Assembly (NCBI GenBank): GCA_905250125.1
Contig: CAJNOL010000028.1
Coordinates: forward strand, 279,367 to 343,366
Direction: 5' to 3'
Length of the DNA: 64,000 nt
Origin: Rotaria sordida
Taxonomy: Eukaryota > Rotifera > Eurotatoria > Philodinida > Philodinidae
The translations under genes were made by a program, and so were the position numbers. The notes under the pieces were generated by a model. The model was not told where the DNA came from and did no database searches. It was given only the letters and a program-made list of their open reading frames with translations. This document shows, one piece after another, positions 1 to 12,340 of the stretch; positions within the stretch are counted from its first letter, which is position 1, and each line of letters begins with the position of its first letter.

Positions 1-842
1 CTCTTTCATATGAATTGGTTCGTAAAAATGAAGATCTAAATGTAAAGATAAAAATTGAGTACTAACAATGAAAATAAAAATCTTTGCTTCAGAGAAAATT
101 ATTTGTCGTGTTTCATTTCGATAGAATAATTTAAAATTTAAAATTTCTTTTTTTTTTGCTGAAGATCATTCTTAATTTTGATTGCTATTGGAACTAATCT
201 CATTTTTAATATTGCTTCTCTGAAAAGATGATACAAGTTGAATAATTTCTATCAAAGTAAGCATTACTTTTTCGTAATGACTATCCCAGTTTAAAGAAAT
301 TTAATCTCAGCAAAAGTCTCCTTGTGTACATTTCTAATCTTCTAGAATGATCAAAACTTGCTGCAGCTGACAACTTTGATAAAACTTCTAATTATTACTC
401 TATAACAAAACAAGTCATAATTAATAAACTCGTCATCAATGGATATTTTTTTTTTGTAAGAATTTAGTAATTTTTAGTTTAGTAAAAAGGATAACATTGT
501 AAAGAAAATCGAATTTAAGATTTTGGTTCATACGGTTGTATTTAGAGAATATTTTATATATTTCTAAAAATATTTACGAATCTTTTATAAAATTTTTTCG
601 TTTTTGGTTATAAGAAAAAATACTTTCGCTGTAATATTATGTATTAAAATTCAGAAAAATATAATAAAGATGTTATTCATATAAATTAATTATGTTTGAT
701 GTTCTGTAGAAATTTCAAACGAATTTGATGCTTAAAATTAGTGAAGCTTAAGTCTTAGTTATTTATTCTATTTTTATGATCTAAGCTATTCTTATTTTAT
801 TGCTTTCATTTTCTAGCATCCCATCAATATGAGATCTACTTA
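1..842. other. AT-rich stretch without recognisable gene
   Basis: No coding signal, repeat or RNA gene is evident here. It lies downstream of the minus-strand exon at 1272-1638, so it may be intron or a distant downstream exon of that gene. No exon with matching phase could be picked out. Confidence 0.4.
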
Positions 843-1196
843 CGAGGGAACTACCCGAATTGATACCTGCTGCTGTTTAAACTCATATTGGATTCATAAG
901 AAGGTCCTAGTAAGATGAGAAAAATCCTGAAAGAGTTTGTACCCTTTGACCTCTGAAGTCGAGTTATGACCGGAGTCATCAGACCTATATATGTGCAAAA
1001 TTTCAGATCGACACTCCATTATTTGATTTTTCGGTGAATGCCTAAAGCTGAATCGAAAGTTCAGTGAAAAGGTCATAATTCAGCTTTAGAGACTCATGGG
1101 CACGAATCCTTTTAGAATTTTTCTAGTCTTACTGAGAAATCTTTGTGGATCCAATATCAGCTCAAACAGAGGATATCAATTTGGATAGTTTTCTTG
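843..1196. mobile_element. Fold-back element A (Harbinger-like MITE)
   Basis: The two halves are imperfect inverted copies. The left arm opens CGAGGGAACTACCCGAATTG and the reverse complement of the right end reads CAAGAAAACTATCCAAATTG, and similarity continues inward for about 150 bases. The left flank is TTA and the right flank TTG, a near match to the TWA duplications flanking copies C, D and E. It has no coding capacity. It sits just 3' of the exon at 1272-1638, probably inside that gene's intron. Assignment to PIF/Harbinger rests on end motif and target site only. Confidence 0.65.
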
Positions 1197-1271
1197 TTGG
1201 TGATATTGTAAAATATTCTATTGTTAACAATAAATAAATTTATATTCTTTTTTTTATTGAATAATACTTAC

Positions 1272-1638
1272 CAAGAGTAGCTCCCTTTTCCACAAGTTTT
1301 TCAAGTATATCTTGTGTTTGTGAGCATACACTAGTATGTATATGTTTACTAGTAATTAATAGATATTCGGCTTTTAAATTTCGATTTAAACGATTATCTA
1401 ATTGTCGACAATCACCTGTTTGTAAACATCGAAGAAGTAAACGATCTAAACCGGGATAAATTTCGTCAACATTTCGCGCATTAATTGTTCGACCATTAAT
1501 ACGAAAATTAATTAATTGAGCAAGTAAAGAATCAGGTGGTGTTGGTATATGATCTAATGGTTGAATTGATCGACTACGTCTTACTGGTAATGCATGTCTT
1601 CTTCTAGCAGATGATACAAAAACAATTTCAGAAGACAT
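1272..1638 (-). CDS. First exon of an unrecognised protein (partial)
   Basis: An ATG at 1638 opens 122 codons that end at a strong splice donor (CTCTTG|GTAAGT), so this is the first coding exon of a longer gene. Reading on gives only nine more residues before a stop. The N-terminus is rich in Ser and Arg (VSSARRRHALPVRRSRS), followed by an acidic/hydrophobic helix-like segment (NVDEIYPGLDRLLLRCLQTG) and another helix (TQDILEKLVEKGATLG). No signal peptide or membrane segment is visible. The family is not recognised. The next exon is not identified; fold-back A lies immediately downstream and the intron may run out of the window. Codon use and the clean donor argue for a real gene. Confidence 0.6.
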
Positions 1639-3008
1639 GACTTAGAAATTGAAGTATAGCAATGAAACAACAATATAATCTGCACGAATGTTTCTTTTTT
1701 TTTCTCTCTCTCACTTATTTAAAGTCCATAGTTTCATAAACAAACTGTTGTTAACAAACAGAAATCGCAAAAAAAAAACTTTGTTTTTAATGTATACATT
1801 CATTACATTGAAATGAAAAAAAAAATCAAAACATGTGAATAACATATAACGTTGATGAGTGACGAAAATAAATATGAACAAGATGATACTTGAAAACCTT
1901 GTATTTTCAAGATGTATTCAGTCCATTTAAATAAACACTTTTGTCAAGACTTCTGAAAAAGCATGTCAGTAAAAAAAAAATAAAAATATTTTTTAATTGA
2001 AAAATGATTGACAAATGTTGCACGCGAACTTTGAAGCAATTTCAACTTTTTGAATTTATGATTAAAACTGAGTTACTTCTTCCACCAATGAATTTTTTTA
2101 TTATTTATATTTAAAGCTATAGAAATGAGTCTTAAAAATAATAAATACATGAAAAGAAAATATTCTACATTCTCTCTGAAATAATATGTTTGATTAATTT
2201 ATAAAAGACAAAATTTATTCAGTAGCAGATTTAGAGAATCGCTTCTTTCTTCTGAGCAATTTTTCTTTGTAGAAAACATTCAAAAGATATGACGATACAA
2301 TCTTTAATTCGACTGATAAAACATCTTTTGTAACTATGATCGTTTCTGTTTATCAAAATTCGAAATCTGCCATTGAATTCATTTATACTAATTATGTTGT
2401 CAAACAATTTCATCATAAATTAAAATTTCTATGCCATTTGTTAAATACATATTTATTCAGAATGTCATGATTATTAAAAGTTTTGTTGTTATAATTTAAT
2501 AAATAACGAATATAAATCTGTGAGATACATTAAGATGTGTGCATCAATAAATATGTTTTTCTTTCTTTTTATACTCTAACACCGAACAATCAAGGAAGTA
2601 ATGGGAGAACAATCACCATACGTACTGACTTATATCTACTTACATTGATGAGAAATAAAAGTAACGAAAAAAACAAAGAGAAACCAACTAAATGTAGAAT
2701 ACAACATTAACGCAAATGAATTGCACATTAGTTAATCGATTTTTTTTTTTATATCATAAAAAATAAAATGGAATAAATATGTATATGTTAATAAACGGAG
2801 TCATTTTTTTTTTCTTGTAAGAACTTTCCAATACGCGCATGAACAGAAAAAAAAAGAAAAGAAAGTGACGAACAAACAACAATCAAATAAATGTTCAAGA
2901 CAAGACTCACAACAAAAAAAAAGAGAGAACAGACGAATATAAATAGACAAACAGAATAACCATGGGTAAGAAAGGAAAATGCGCGTATGTATGTTCAATA
3001 AATATTGT
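1639..3008. other. Intergenic, AT-rich, with A/T homopolymer runs
   Basis: This lies between the unrecognised gene (5' end at 1638) and the 3' end of the V-ATPase c gene. No gene recognised. Short open frames here are low-complexity or lack splice and codon support. The 3' untranslated region of the V-ATPase gene probably occupies part of 2750-3008. Confidence 0.5.
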
Positions 3009-3679
3009 TTAATCGCAACCGGGTTGATTTTTTGTCGTCATTATAAGTGCTACGATCAGACCATAAAGACCAAGTACTTCAGCGAAAATTAAAATTAAAA
3101 TCATGCCAACATACAATCTAAATAAAAAGACAATAAAATTTATTGTTAACAGAAAAATCGGTGTTTTTTTTTATTCACCGTGGTTGTTGAGCAGTTCCTC
3201 GTACACCAGCGTCACCGACAATACCAACAGCAAAACCGGCGGCTAAACCACTTAAACCGACTGATAAACCAGCGCCCAATTGAAGAAATGCTCTATAGAT
3301 ATTCAACATTCAAATATAAAAATATATTCATCTATAGATTATTCTCACTTGTAAAGACCATAATTGTCAGTAGCAATATTATTGGCAATAAGTACAGCAA
3401 CGACTAGACCATAAATAGCAATAATACCAGCCATAACCACAGGAATGACACTTTTCATAATAAATTCTGGTCTCATAACGGCCATTGCTGATATACCACA
3501 ACCTGATTTAGCTGTACCATAAGCAGCACCCAATGCTTTAAACATGAAAAAAGATTAAGTTTATGAAAAATAAATAATTAAATAATACACATACCACTAA
3601 ATACAACAGCTGCAGTGGCACCCATAGAGCCAAAAAAAGCCGAATAGGCAGGGCATTTTTCTGTTACACTTGAAGGCAT
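3009..3679 (-). CDS. ATP6V0C: V-type proton ATPase 16 kDa proteolipid subunit c
   Basis: Membrane-embedded c-ring subunit of the V-ATPase that carries protons across endomembranes. Four exons by frame and GT-AG sites (3595-3679, 3349-3535, 3179-3292, 3009-3117) give 164 residues, against about 155 in vertebrates. Hallmarks are an N-terminal [20 protein letters not shown] helix, then [47 protein letters not shown] and the fourth helix [18 protein letters not shown] with the essential proton-carrying Glu at residue 142. The C-terminus is slightly long ([10 protein letters not shown]). Introns are 52-61 bases. Intron phases are consistent through all joins. The family call is unambiguous because of near-universal conservation. 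Confidence 0.96.
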
Positions 3680-5290
3680 ATTGATGACAATGAAAAAAAA
3701 ATACTAAGAGATTTATGTTATGAATATAAAGAATGGAAGGATCAAAGATCTATAAATAGACAATAAAACATTTTCCAATAATATTCAAAGATTTAGGCCA
3801 TATTGACTAATACAACACTATACTTAAAAAGAAAAAAAAACCATCACTTCTGCATATATATATTCGAACTAAAAAATATATACACCTTTTTTTTTTATTC
3901 TTCTTCACTAGTTACTGATGATAAAGATAAATATCACATTTCGTCATGAAGAGAAATGTTTCGCTTATCAGTTTTCTTGCCTCTGGTTATTCGACAACAT
4001 CTTATTTTGAAGGCTGATTTCGAGTTAAAACTAAACGAAAAACGTGATGCGAACATCACGATGATGATGTAGTGGAGAAAAAAACCCTATATCTATATTC
4101 AGCTGCTCTATAGAATGTTTTGAAAACCTGAAATTTTCGTATTATTCTATCGCGAATAAATGTACTAAATAATAACGACAATTATAAGTCAGAATAATGT
4201 CTAGGAGAAATAAGGCGTATCCTGGTTTTGTTTTTAATTGAAAATAAATATTTAAAACCATTGCCGGAACGAAGAGGTTAATGCAGTAAAGGATAAGATG
4301 TACTTTCGAAAATACAAAAAATACTTCGAATTGAAATATTAATTTGTAATTAATGAAGGAATTATATCAGTTAAAATTATTTTAAATAAGTCAAAAAAAC
4401 AAAAAATAAAGATAAATATAAACGAGCTAAATTCGATAACCAGTCTTATTTTTTGATCATTTCTCAGCTAATTTTTTTTATTTTTCATTTGATCGAAAAT
4501 TAATCAATAAATGATTGTCTTAATATTCTTATCAATAAATAAATGACTAAATAGAAGTTCACTGAAAGAACATTACTTGAAACTATCACAAATATAAAAA
4601 TTAATTTTTTTTTCTTATCTGCAATTTTTTCGTGCATCAACACGATGTATACACTTCCTTACTTTCGTTCTGTGCTATGTTTGTATCGTGTAGAAGAACC
4701 AATTTATTTTGCAAAGTAGGAAAGCGCAACATGTCGTTACGCATCATAAATAATGGAGAAATTTTTTCGAAAATTGACGAAAATTCTCATAAAACTTTCC
4801 AAAGAAAGAGGGTATACTCTCTCTTGCAATCCTTTTTACTCCTGACGATCGCGCCACTACTATTTGACATACTGGTTCTAATTATAAATAAAATTACATC
4901 TACGTAGAAAATATATAAAAGAATTTTGGATGAATTAATAGATTCGGCTGACGCGTCACAAATGACAGAAAACAACAAATAAAAAAACAGAGGCATGAAT
5001 CAAAGAAAAAAAAATAGTCTTTTATCCATTGTGGATTTGTTCATTGACTCTCTCCATTTACATTCATTATAATATAAATAAAAATTATGTAAAAAAAATA
5101 TAAAAAATATGAGAAAAGAAAATTTTTCTATTTTATTATTATAATATTTTGAAGAATAAATATAAGACTTCAAAAGAGAGGATTGATGAAAGATTTTCAT
5201 TGGTCAACATATTTGTTACTGTCTTTTCTTATACAACTGGTTTTTCTTTTATCGAATCAATTTTAAAGAAAATTTAATTGTTCTATCTTA
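3680..5290. other. Intergenic, no gene recognised
   Basis: The region upstream of the V-ATPase c gene. It probably holds that gene's promoter and 5' untranslated region (the first few hundred bases above 3679), but no distinct element can be assigned. Very AT-rich, with no coding signal. Confidence 0.4.
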
Positions 5291-5886
5291 TAAGGGAGCA
5301 TTTTCAATTGATCAATCGCTTTCGACTTTGAACTTTGTGCACAGGATAGATTCCAGCGAGATATAAAAAATCTCAAAAAGATAAGTCCTTTTAGATCTTC
5401 TATTCACAGTTATAGATCTTTTTATTAGAGTTTTAGCTTCTGGCTTGGTAGACGTCAACAAATTGAATAACACTATTTCGATCTAAGATTTTCCTTATAG
5501 ATAAGTCTATTTATCAGTAGAATCCTCTGAAAATTTCAGCTTAAGAATAGTTTATTTTTGAGATATTAAAGTCCTAAAAAACAGAAAATTTTAGCATCTT
5601 TCATGGAATATGAGTGATTTTTGGAACTATTCTTTTGAGCTGGAATTTTCAGATCATTCTACTAACAAATAGACTCATCTGTGGGCAAAATCATAGGTCG
5701 AAATACTATCCTTCAAGTTGTTGATATATACTTAGTCAGACGCTAAAATTCTAATAAAATGTCTATAATTCTGGGTGGAAGGTGTAAGGAGTCTTATCCT
5801 TTTGAAGTTTTTTATATCTCATTGTAGTCTACCTTATGTACAGAGTTCGAATCCAAAAGTGATTAATAGATGTGTAAATTTTGAAT
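5291..5886. mobile_element. Fold-back element B (Harbinger-like MITE)
   Basis: About 595 bases forming one long imperfect hairpin. The left arm contains AATCGCTTTCGACTTTGAAC, and the reverse complement of the right arm contains the counterpart AATCACTTTTGGATTCGAAC. Both arms then share GAGATATAAAAAA, a TATTAGA.TTTTAGC block and CTATTTCGA. Its outer sequence (CAATCGCTTTCGACTTTGAA) resembles that of fold-back D (CAATCGCGTTTGAGTTGTAA), so they belong to one family. The left flank is TTA; the right boundary is approximate. No coding capacity. Confidence 0.65.
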
Positions 5887-6289
5887 TGCTTATTTCTTTT
5901 AAAAGAGTTATCATTTCGAAAGAAACTATTCATTAGTGTTTTAGTAAAATCACTTTATCAATTATCAATTAAAAGCATGCGAGTTTTTAATTCTATAGGA
6001 AAAAAAAGAAACAAAATTGAACCATGTACCGAAAATTTTCTTATAATTAATTTCAAACGAAAATAATATGAAACAATCATTGGTAAATATAACGTGAACA
6101 ATATTTCTTAGTGTACAGCTGATATCAGCCTCTGCCCGCACATATCACAAATAATTCTATCACATTTCATTTTTGTAATTTCACTGTATAAATTTTATTA
6201 TTTAATATTTTTAATAAACAATCTAATAAAATTTTTATTTTTTATTTATTTAATTCTTTTTTTTTGAATTAGATTTTGTAATTATATTG

Positions 6290-8962
6290 ATGATCAACAT
6301 GATGTCTAGTCCAGCACGTCCAATGGATCTTGATGAAGATGATTATTTTCCATTAGCAAATTTTCAATGTCGAACATCATCTGATGGTCATCATACACCT
6401 ATAACAAAAATGATTTCTTCACATGATCACCATTTTCAACAAACACCAAGATTTTATCGTATTGTTCATAATCCATTTGATCCTCCAACATCAGCTCATC
6501 TTAAAGAACGTCTTGCTAGTCCAAGTATATTTCGTGTACTTTCACAAAATGATGATAATGATAAAGTAAAATAAAAAAAAAAGAACAATTTGAAAGAAAT
6601 CAATCTGATGATTAAATTGTTGTTTTTTTAGACAAGTACATCAACATCTGTTTTTGATTGGTCTATTGAACAATTAGCTGAAGTGCATCCAAGAAAATTT
6701 TCTGATGAAAATATTATTCAAGTTGATGCTGCTCTTTTGTAAATTAAAATTTTTTTTTTTTTTGTTTAATAAAATATTCAATATTTTTGTTAATTTTTGG
6801 TTTAAGTGATGAAAATTTAATGCAACGTTATCAACGTGCAGCATATGAGTTTTGTTCAAGTAAACTTCATTTACCAACACCAGCTGCACCAACTACTCAA
6901 CAAGAAAAAGTTTTATCCATTGATGGTTATGGTTAGTAGAAATGATTAATTGATTTGAAATTGAAAGTTCGTATGTTCGATACTTCATTCAAGGATATTA
7001 TTGTGCAGCATCAACAATGCATCCAATGACATCACCATTTCCTCATTTTGATATTAAAACAACAACATCAATATTTCAACGAGATTGTAAGTTTTATATA
7101 AAAGAATAATCATAATAATTTATATTGCGAGTAAAATCTCCATATGTGTACCATTTTGTAATTGACACATAGCGGATCAACACTCGCAAAAATTAATTCC
7201 AATTACTCGTGTGTGATGATGAATTCTTCTCTTCATTACATAATTATAATGTGGAGAACAAGTATTTTTTTTTTAAATATATATCTGTATTTTATTGAAA
7301 CTCAAATGATACAAATAGAGATGGAACCGGTTAGTCTGAAATCAACACCAATACTGGACTGAAGAGTTGTCGTGCTGTTTCATCTCTTGATACAAATTTT
7401 ATGATTATATTCAGTTAAATTCTATTAGGGCTTTTCTATTATGCTGAGAAAAGATGATGTACCTCATCGTCGAGTCTCTTTCTATGATCTCTATCAGCAA
7501 TTTTCGTTTCGACGAGTTTTTTTTATGGGCGATCTTCCTTTTGACAATGATTTTTTTCATTTGCTTTTTGGATATATACTGAGAATATTGCAGATATCAT
7601 CTGAGATTGTTGTCAATAGTTTCGGTCATCAAAATGAAGATCACCGAAAATCGGGGTTGTTGATATTGGCCTCGCCGAAAATTACATCATTGAATTTTTG
7701 GTAAAGTGTATACTGACTGGAGAAAATTAACAAAATTGAAGATTTTTAATAATAGGATAAAGTCCTTCTCTTTTGACAAGTGACTATGACAGTAAGATGA
7801 CATATCTAACAAATTCTATAGCAACTATTCATTCGATGAATTGTCTCTTTTTATGTTTATAGCCGTTAGATTAGATAGGCTTCATAAAACTAGGCTTTTT
7901 TTTCTTTGAAATTAGAAGTATAAGTTGATTGGTTCTCAGGACAATGACTACAGTCGCTGAGACATTTAACGGAGAAGATGCATAAAATATACGATTTTTT
8001 AAGATTTAATGATTGCATTAACTTTGTTTAATTTCTTTCAGTATGCTGTTTATTTTTATGTTTTCGTAAATTTTCAACTGTCACTAATCTATATGTCAGC
8101 ATACATCTTCACTTAGAATCATGCAATAGTCATTTAAAGTAAGCACGCAAATAAATAGCAATATATTAACACTAGCAAGAGTCTTTTTTCTTACATATCT
8201 TCCAGTAATTTATTCATAAATGTAACTTTTTGAGGCTATATTATTTCTGCTAATAACGCTGTTTTCCTAACCTCTTGTATTTTTGAAAATCTTAAAAAGA
8301 TATATGTGGAGATCTAGAAAACTATTTTGATTGGATAGTACATATATGAAAATGAAAAAATTATTGTACAAATATCATTCTTGATTTTGTATATGTATGA
8401 TAATCATTTTGTTATAGTTACGAAGATTTTTAATTAGAAAATATTTATTTAAATAAAAATTTTTATTTTAAATATAGTTCAAAGTCGGCCACCTGTTGAT
8501 TTTGATTCATGTGTTATGGAACAATGTAGTGAAATACAAAATACATCACTTGATACAAGTTTTAATAATACAAATCAATCATCTCAGTCATCTCGTTTAT
8601 CGAATGGTGGTGGACAAAATAATGTATCATTTCTTAAACGACGTTTATTTGAAAATGAAGAAGAAGATGATGTTAATTTACTTGCTGAAGATAATGATCA
8701 ATCTGGACATGCATCTGGTAATATTACAAGTACTCAAAGATCTAAATTACCACCTCGATGTGACAGTGAAACAGAAGTATATTAGAAAATACAATTTAAT
8801 AAAAATTAGAAAAAAAATGTAATTTCTTTTTTTTTTTTGCATTAGGATGATCATCGTATATCAAGTCCATCTCATCGACTTAGCAAAGAACAAACAATAT
8901 CACCAATATTAACATCATCGTTTCCATTCGATGCCGATTGTTCACCGATAAAAAAAGATTAA
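6290..8962 (+). CDS. BORA: Protein aurora borealis (Bora), activator of Aurora A/Plk1
   Basis: Mitotic-entry cofactor that, once phosphorylated by cyclin-CDK, lets Aurora A activate Polo-like kinase 1. Six exons (6290-6565, 6632-6738, 6807-6931, 6994-7086, 8478-8776, 8846-8962) give 338 residues, shorter than vertebrate Bora (about 560). Family marks are NPFDPP (residues 61-66), the SPSIF motif (77-81), the conserved FDWSIEQLAEVHP block from residue 100, and a DENLMQRYQRAAYEF helix. The C-terminal half is disordered, Ser/Asn/acidic, with several SP sites and DSETEDDHR. Introns 1, 2, 3 and 5 are 62-69 bases, but intron 4 is 1,391 bases. The ATG at 6290 follows an in-frame TTG; an AG at 6271-6272 after a pyrimidine tract suggests a 5'-UTR intron. 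ATGs at 6299 and 6302 are alternatives. Confidence 0.85.
7087..8477 (+). other. Unusually long BORA intron 4
   Basis: This intron is about 20 times longer than its neighbours. It contains an 87-codon open frame (7441-7704) with no recognisable product, and GC-richer patches (7470-7690) unlike the flanks. That pattern fits insertion of an unidentified element. I could not find terminal inverted repeats or a target duplication by eye. Confidence 0.4.
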
Positions 8963-9472
8963 ACATTTAATGTTAAATTTCTTTCTTTCTTTCTTTCTCT
9001 TATATGAATTTTCTTTATTTTTCTCTATAATGATAAATAATTTGTCAGATAAATTATGTTTGTTATTGAAAATACATATAAAATGTGCATGAATAAAAAA
9101 TAATAATAATAAAATAAATAGATATTGTTTAATTTATTCACTTCTTTTTCTGTATAAACAATGGAATATTTCATCAAATGATGATATTCAAACATTAATG
9201 ATTTTATCAACGAAAAACACAACTATGAGCGAATGCTGTCAATTCATTTGTCGATGACAAAAACCATATATATTGCATGGTTCAACTGATGCATACGTTT
9301 CTCTCGTATATCCTTCAATGATTATAAAAAGATGAATGTGGTTGTTTTATTAATTCGTCATTGATTCCATCTTTTCTCTTACTCATCACATAGATGTGAG
9401 AGAATCAATTTTTCCTAGTACGTTTGTTTGCATACCTCGACTCTCATGTATAATTCATCTGTATTCATTTAA

Positions 9473-10092
9473 TGAGGAAACATTCCAAAGTGATCTGCTC
9501 CGCTTGTCTCTATATTGTGCCAATATGTAGGAGATTACTAGAGTAGCGTAATCTCTAAAGATTTTCTGCTCTTGCTTAGATTTAATCGTGATAGCAACGT
9601 TTTAGTAGATTCCTCCTGCAAAAGATCAGTTTTGGAGAAAAAAAATTATATTTCGAAATTTCGACTTAAAATTATATATACATGAAGATCTCGATTAGAC
9701 TCTCTCATGTACAAAGATTCATCAGTTTTGGATATCGGATTCTTAACGTATACATCTCTCAATATATTTACGCTTTTCTTTAAGTGCTGTGTAAGATAGC
9801 TACATATTCAAGAATCCATATCTTGATAATAGGATATCCGAAATTGACGAAACTTTGTATATAAGATAGTCTAATCAAGATCTTCATGTATACAAAATTT
9901 CACATCGAAATTCAGATTTTTTTTTTTTTCGAAAATTAGTCTTCTGCAAGATGAATCTTCTACTAGGTAGCTATCTCGATCAAATGTAAACAAGAGCAGA
10001 AAACCTTTAGAGGTTATGCTACTGTAGTGATCTCCTATATATTAGCAAAATATGGGAGCAAACAGAGTGGATCACGTGGGAATGTTCCCTTG
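9473..10092. mobile_element. Fold-back element C (Harbinger-like MITE) with TAA duplication
   Basis: A 620-base near-palindrome. The left end is TGAGGAAACATTCC...GTGATC, and the reverse complement of the right end is CAAGGGAACATTCCCACGTG. Arms match over about 290 bases, including the paired stretches TTTTCTGCTCTTG, ATAGC.ACC/GTAG and CATGAAGATCTCGATTAGAC / CATGAAGATCTTGATTAGAC. The centre is near 9795. Flanked by TAA at 9470-9472 and 10093-10095, a TWA duplication as used by PIF/Harbinger transposons. Non-coding. Confidence 0.8.
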
Positions 10093-10095
10093 TAA

Positions 10096-11489
10096 TTGTA
10101 TCATAATTGATAGAGATCTGTGAAGGAAGGTGATTCCAATGGAAGTAAAATGTCTTAAATATGAACTAAAGAACTTTTGGTCAGATGAGCAACAAGGAAA
10201 TGAACTATAGAGGTCTCTTACTACTCATGTCGATGCATGTGATAATCTCGGGAGATCATTTATAAATCTTGTTTTATGATCTCACGAATGTGTTGTTCAA
10301 CTCCATTGAAAACAACACATTGCAAAACATAAACTTTCATTCTCATATTAATCTAGATTACGCACATAGTCATTGAAAATCTAGTTGCACTTAAAGTCGA
10401 AAGGAATAGTTGAAAGTAGACGCCAATTTGTGTCTATTGTAGACGATTAATGTGCCTCTACCATGTCAATTAGCCATGTTATTCCAATTGCAAGAATATT
10501 CGCATTTAAGATGTTATTCTTCGGTGAATACTCTTCCATTTCTTCTAGTAAGTGCGTATTTTTCATACACTATCTGTTATATTCCAGACTATCCATATAC
10601 TCTATGCAGTGAATTCTCATTAAAAATGCTGAATTTGACGCTTGTTATCTACCGACAGCGTGAGTTTGAAACAAGATATTGCTGATGAGTAGACGCATGA
10701 TACTTTAACATTTCTCGAGAGATCTTTCTCGAAGCTATATTTTTAAGTTCTTTACTGTGACACCGAGTGGCTTTGCTAAAATGAAAATAAATTTCATCAT
10801 TCCATTGGACATAATCGAGAAAGCCGTTCATGCGATCATTTTCATTAATATGAATGTACAAGATCAAAAACCATTCGAATAGTTTTGAAGAAGCGGTATG
10901 GAAATTGCTATAATACTAGGAATAATTCACATTTTCTGCATGTAGAAACTGAAGAATTCTAATACTGTAGCAATATAAATTTCTGGCAGTGTATCTGAAC
11001 AAAATTAAATGATATCATGGGATAGCTGTGAACTGAACAATTTGGTTCGTGGTTCTTATCTGCTGTGAAGGAAAATGTGTTACTTTCTAATTTTCTTAGT
11101 CATCGTTCGCACTATCATATAGATAAAATAACTTAATGGGTTTAGAGAGTTTATTAAGCGTATTATAAAAGAAATAATTGTAGTGTAAAATATTACTTCT
11201 ATTGATCTTTGACAAAGTTATGAAGGGTTTAGCGAAACAACAAAAGCCTTTTAAATGTACTTTTGATATGTCAGACCTTGAATGATTCTTGAACGATCGA
11301 CGAGAATTTCATTCTATCGACTGTCGATAAGAATTTTCGATAGGAAAGCATGACTCGTATATTTCCATCGCTTGATTCTAGTAATTTAGTTCCATTTCTG
11401 GTTAATTGAGTTCCATGTAACTAACTTCAGTATTGAACATACTATCGCCGATATCGAGATGATCAGCTTAGAGTGCTTTATCTCTAATC
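10096..11489. other. No gene recognised
   Basis: AT-rich stretch between fold-back C and the hAT-type fold-back. Short open frames (around 10450-10870) lack codon bias, splice support or recognisable motifs. Nothing else seen. Confidence 0.4.
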
Positions 11490-11497
11490 GTTACATC

Positions 11498-12050
11498 TAG
11501 AGATGTACCAATTCCAATTCTGACCAATTTCAATTCCAATTCTTGGCTTGGAATTGATGGAATTGGAATTGATTGGAATTGGTTAGAATTGGTCTAGAGT
11601 CAGCATGATATTATCTGGAATTGGCTATAATTAGGCTGAAATTGCGTAGAATTGACCAGAATTCGGTTGTTACCTAGAATTCTTATAGAATCCTAGAAAT
11701 TGGTCTTAAACTGGCTCGAATCGCCTACAATTTCTAGAACTCCAGAAGAATTGTAGCCAGCTTAAGCAAATCCGAGCCAGTTTCAGACCGATTCCATACC
11801 GATGTCTAGGATTCCATACGAATTTAGGCAATACGGTCTAATTCGAACCAGTTTCAGACCAAGTCCATAACAATTCTTAGGACTCTATATGAATTATAGC
11901 CAGTTCAAACCAAGTCTAACCAGTTTCAGGTTAACGCCATATCAATTCCTAAGTTTTCATACGAATTTTAGGTCACTTGAGCCATATTTCTACCAATTCC
12001 AACCAATCTAAGAATTGGAATTGATTGAAATTGGAATTGGTGCATCCCTA
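11498..12050. mobile_element. hAT-type fold-back element with internal 72-bp tandem units
   Basis: The termini are TAGAGATGTACCAATTCCAA and, on the other strand, TAGGGATGCACCAATTCCAA. TAGGGATG-type ends are typical of hAT transposons. An identical 8-bp repeat, GTTACATC, flanks it (11490-11497 and 12054-12061), with three extra bases TAA before the right copy. The right half is built of at least three 72-bp tandem units (11751-11822, 11823-11894, 11895-11966), each with a CCAGTTTCAG core and ending near TACGAAT/TATGAAT. The left half carries the same unit inverted. No transposase. Confidence 0.8.
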
Positions 12051-12061
12051 TAAGTTACATC

Positions 12062-12340
12062 TTTCATTTTATATAACAGATCGAATTTATTAACATTCTT
12101 CTTCCCATAAACAACGTCAACACTATTGAGTGTTGTAGCTATGAAAGGATGATCTGATAGGAAACATTTCTCTTTCATACAAACGGATTTTTCAAGATAT
12201 TCTAGAGCATGATCATACTCACCCTTTTTAACATACAAAAAGTAAGTGTTCATTGATAATAATCAAGAGTTTCATCGCATTTTCCTTGCTTATATAGAAC
12301 GTCAACGATATTGAACATTTTCCTGATCAATTATTTGGAT
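12062..12340 (-). pseudogene. Tetratricopeptide-repeat (TPR) gene relic
   Basis: The minus strand shows a kinesin-light-chain-type TPR unit: GEYDHALEYLEKSVCMKEKC followed by DHPFIATTLNSVDVVYGKK, matching the family pattern G.Y..AL.Y.EK.L......HP..A.T.N..G.VY. Just upstream, in another frame, comes NIVDVLYKQGKCDETLDYY, the end of the preceding repeat, so the frame is broken. The hAT-type fold-back has inserted at the downstream end (its target GTTACATC lies in the relic). No intact parent gene is in the window. Such TPR proteins are often many-copy in rotifers, which fits a decayed paralogue. Confidence 0.6.

Noticed and set aside
2801-2998. 65-codon Phe/Cys/Leu-rich frame downstream of V-ATPase c
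   Set aside because: Arises from antisense A-rich sequence in the probable 3' untranslated region; no homologue suggested.
7441-7704. 87-codon open frame in BORA intron 4
   Set aside because: No recognised motif, no splice sites in frame with BORA, and the frame fits chance in a less AT-rich patch.
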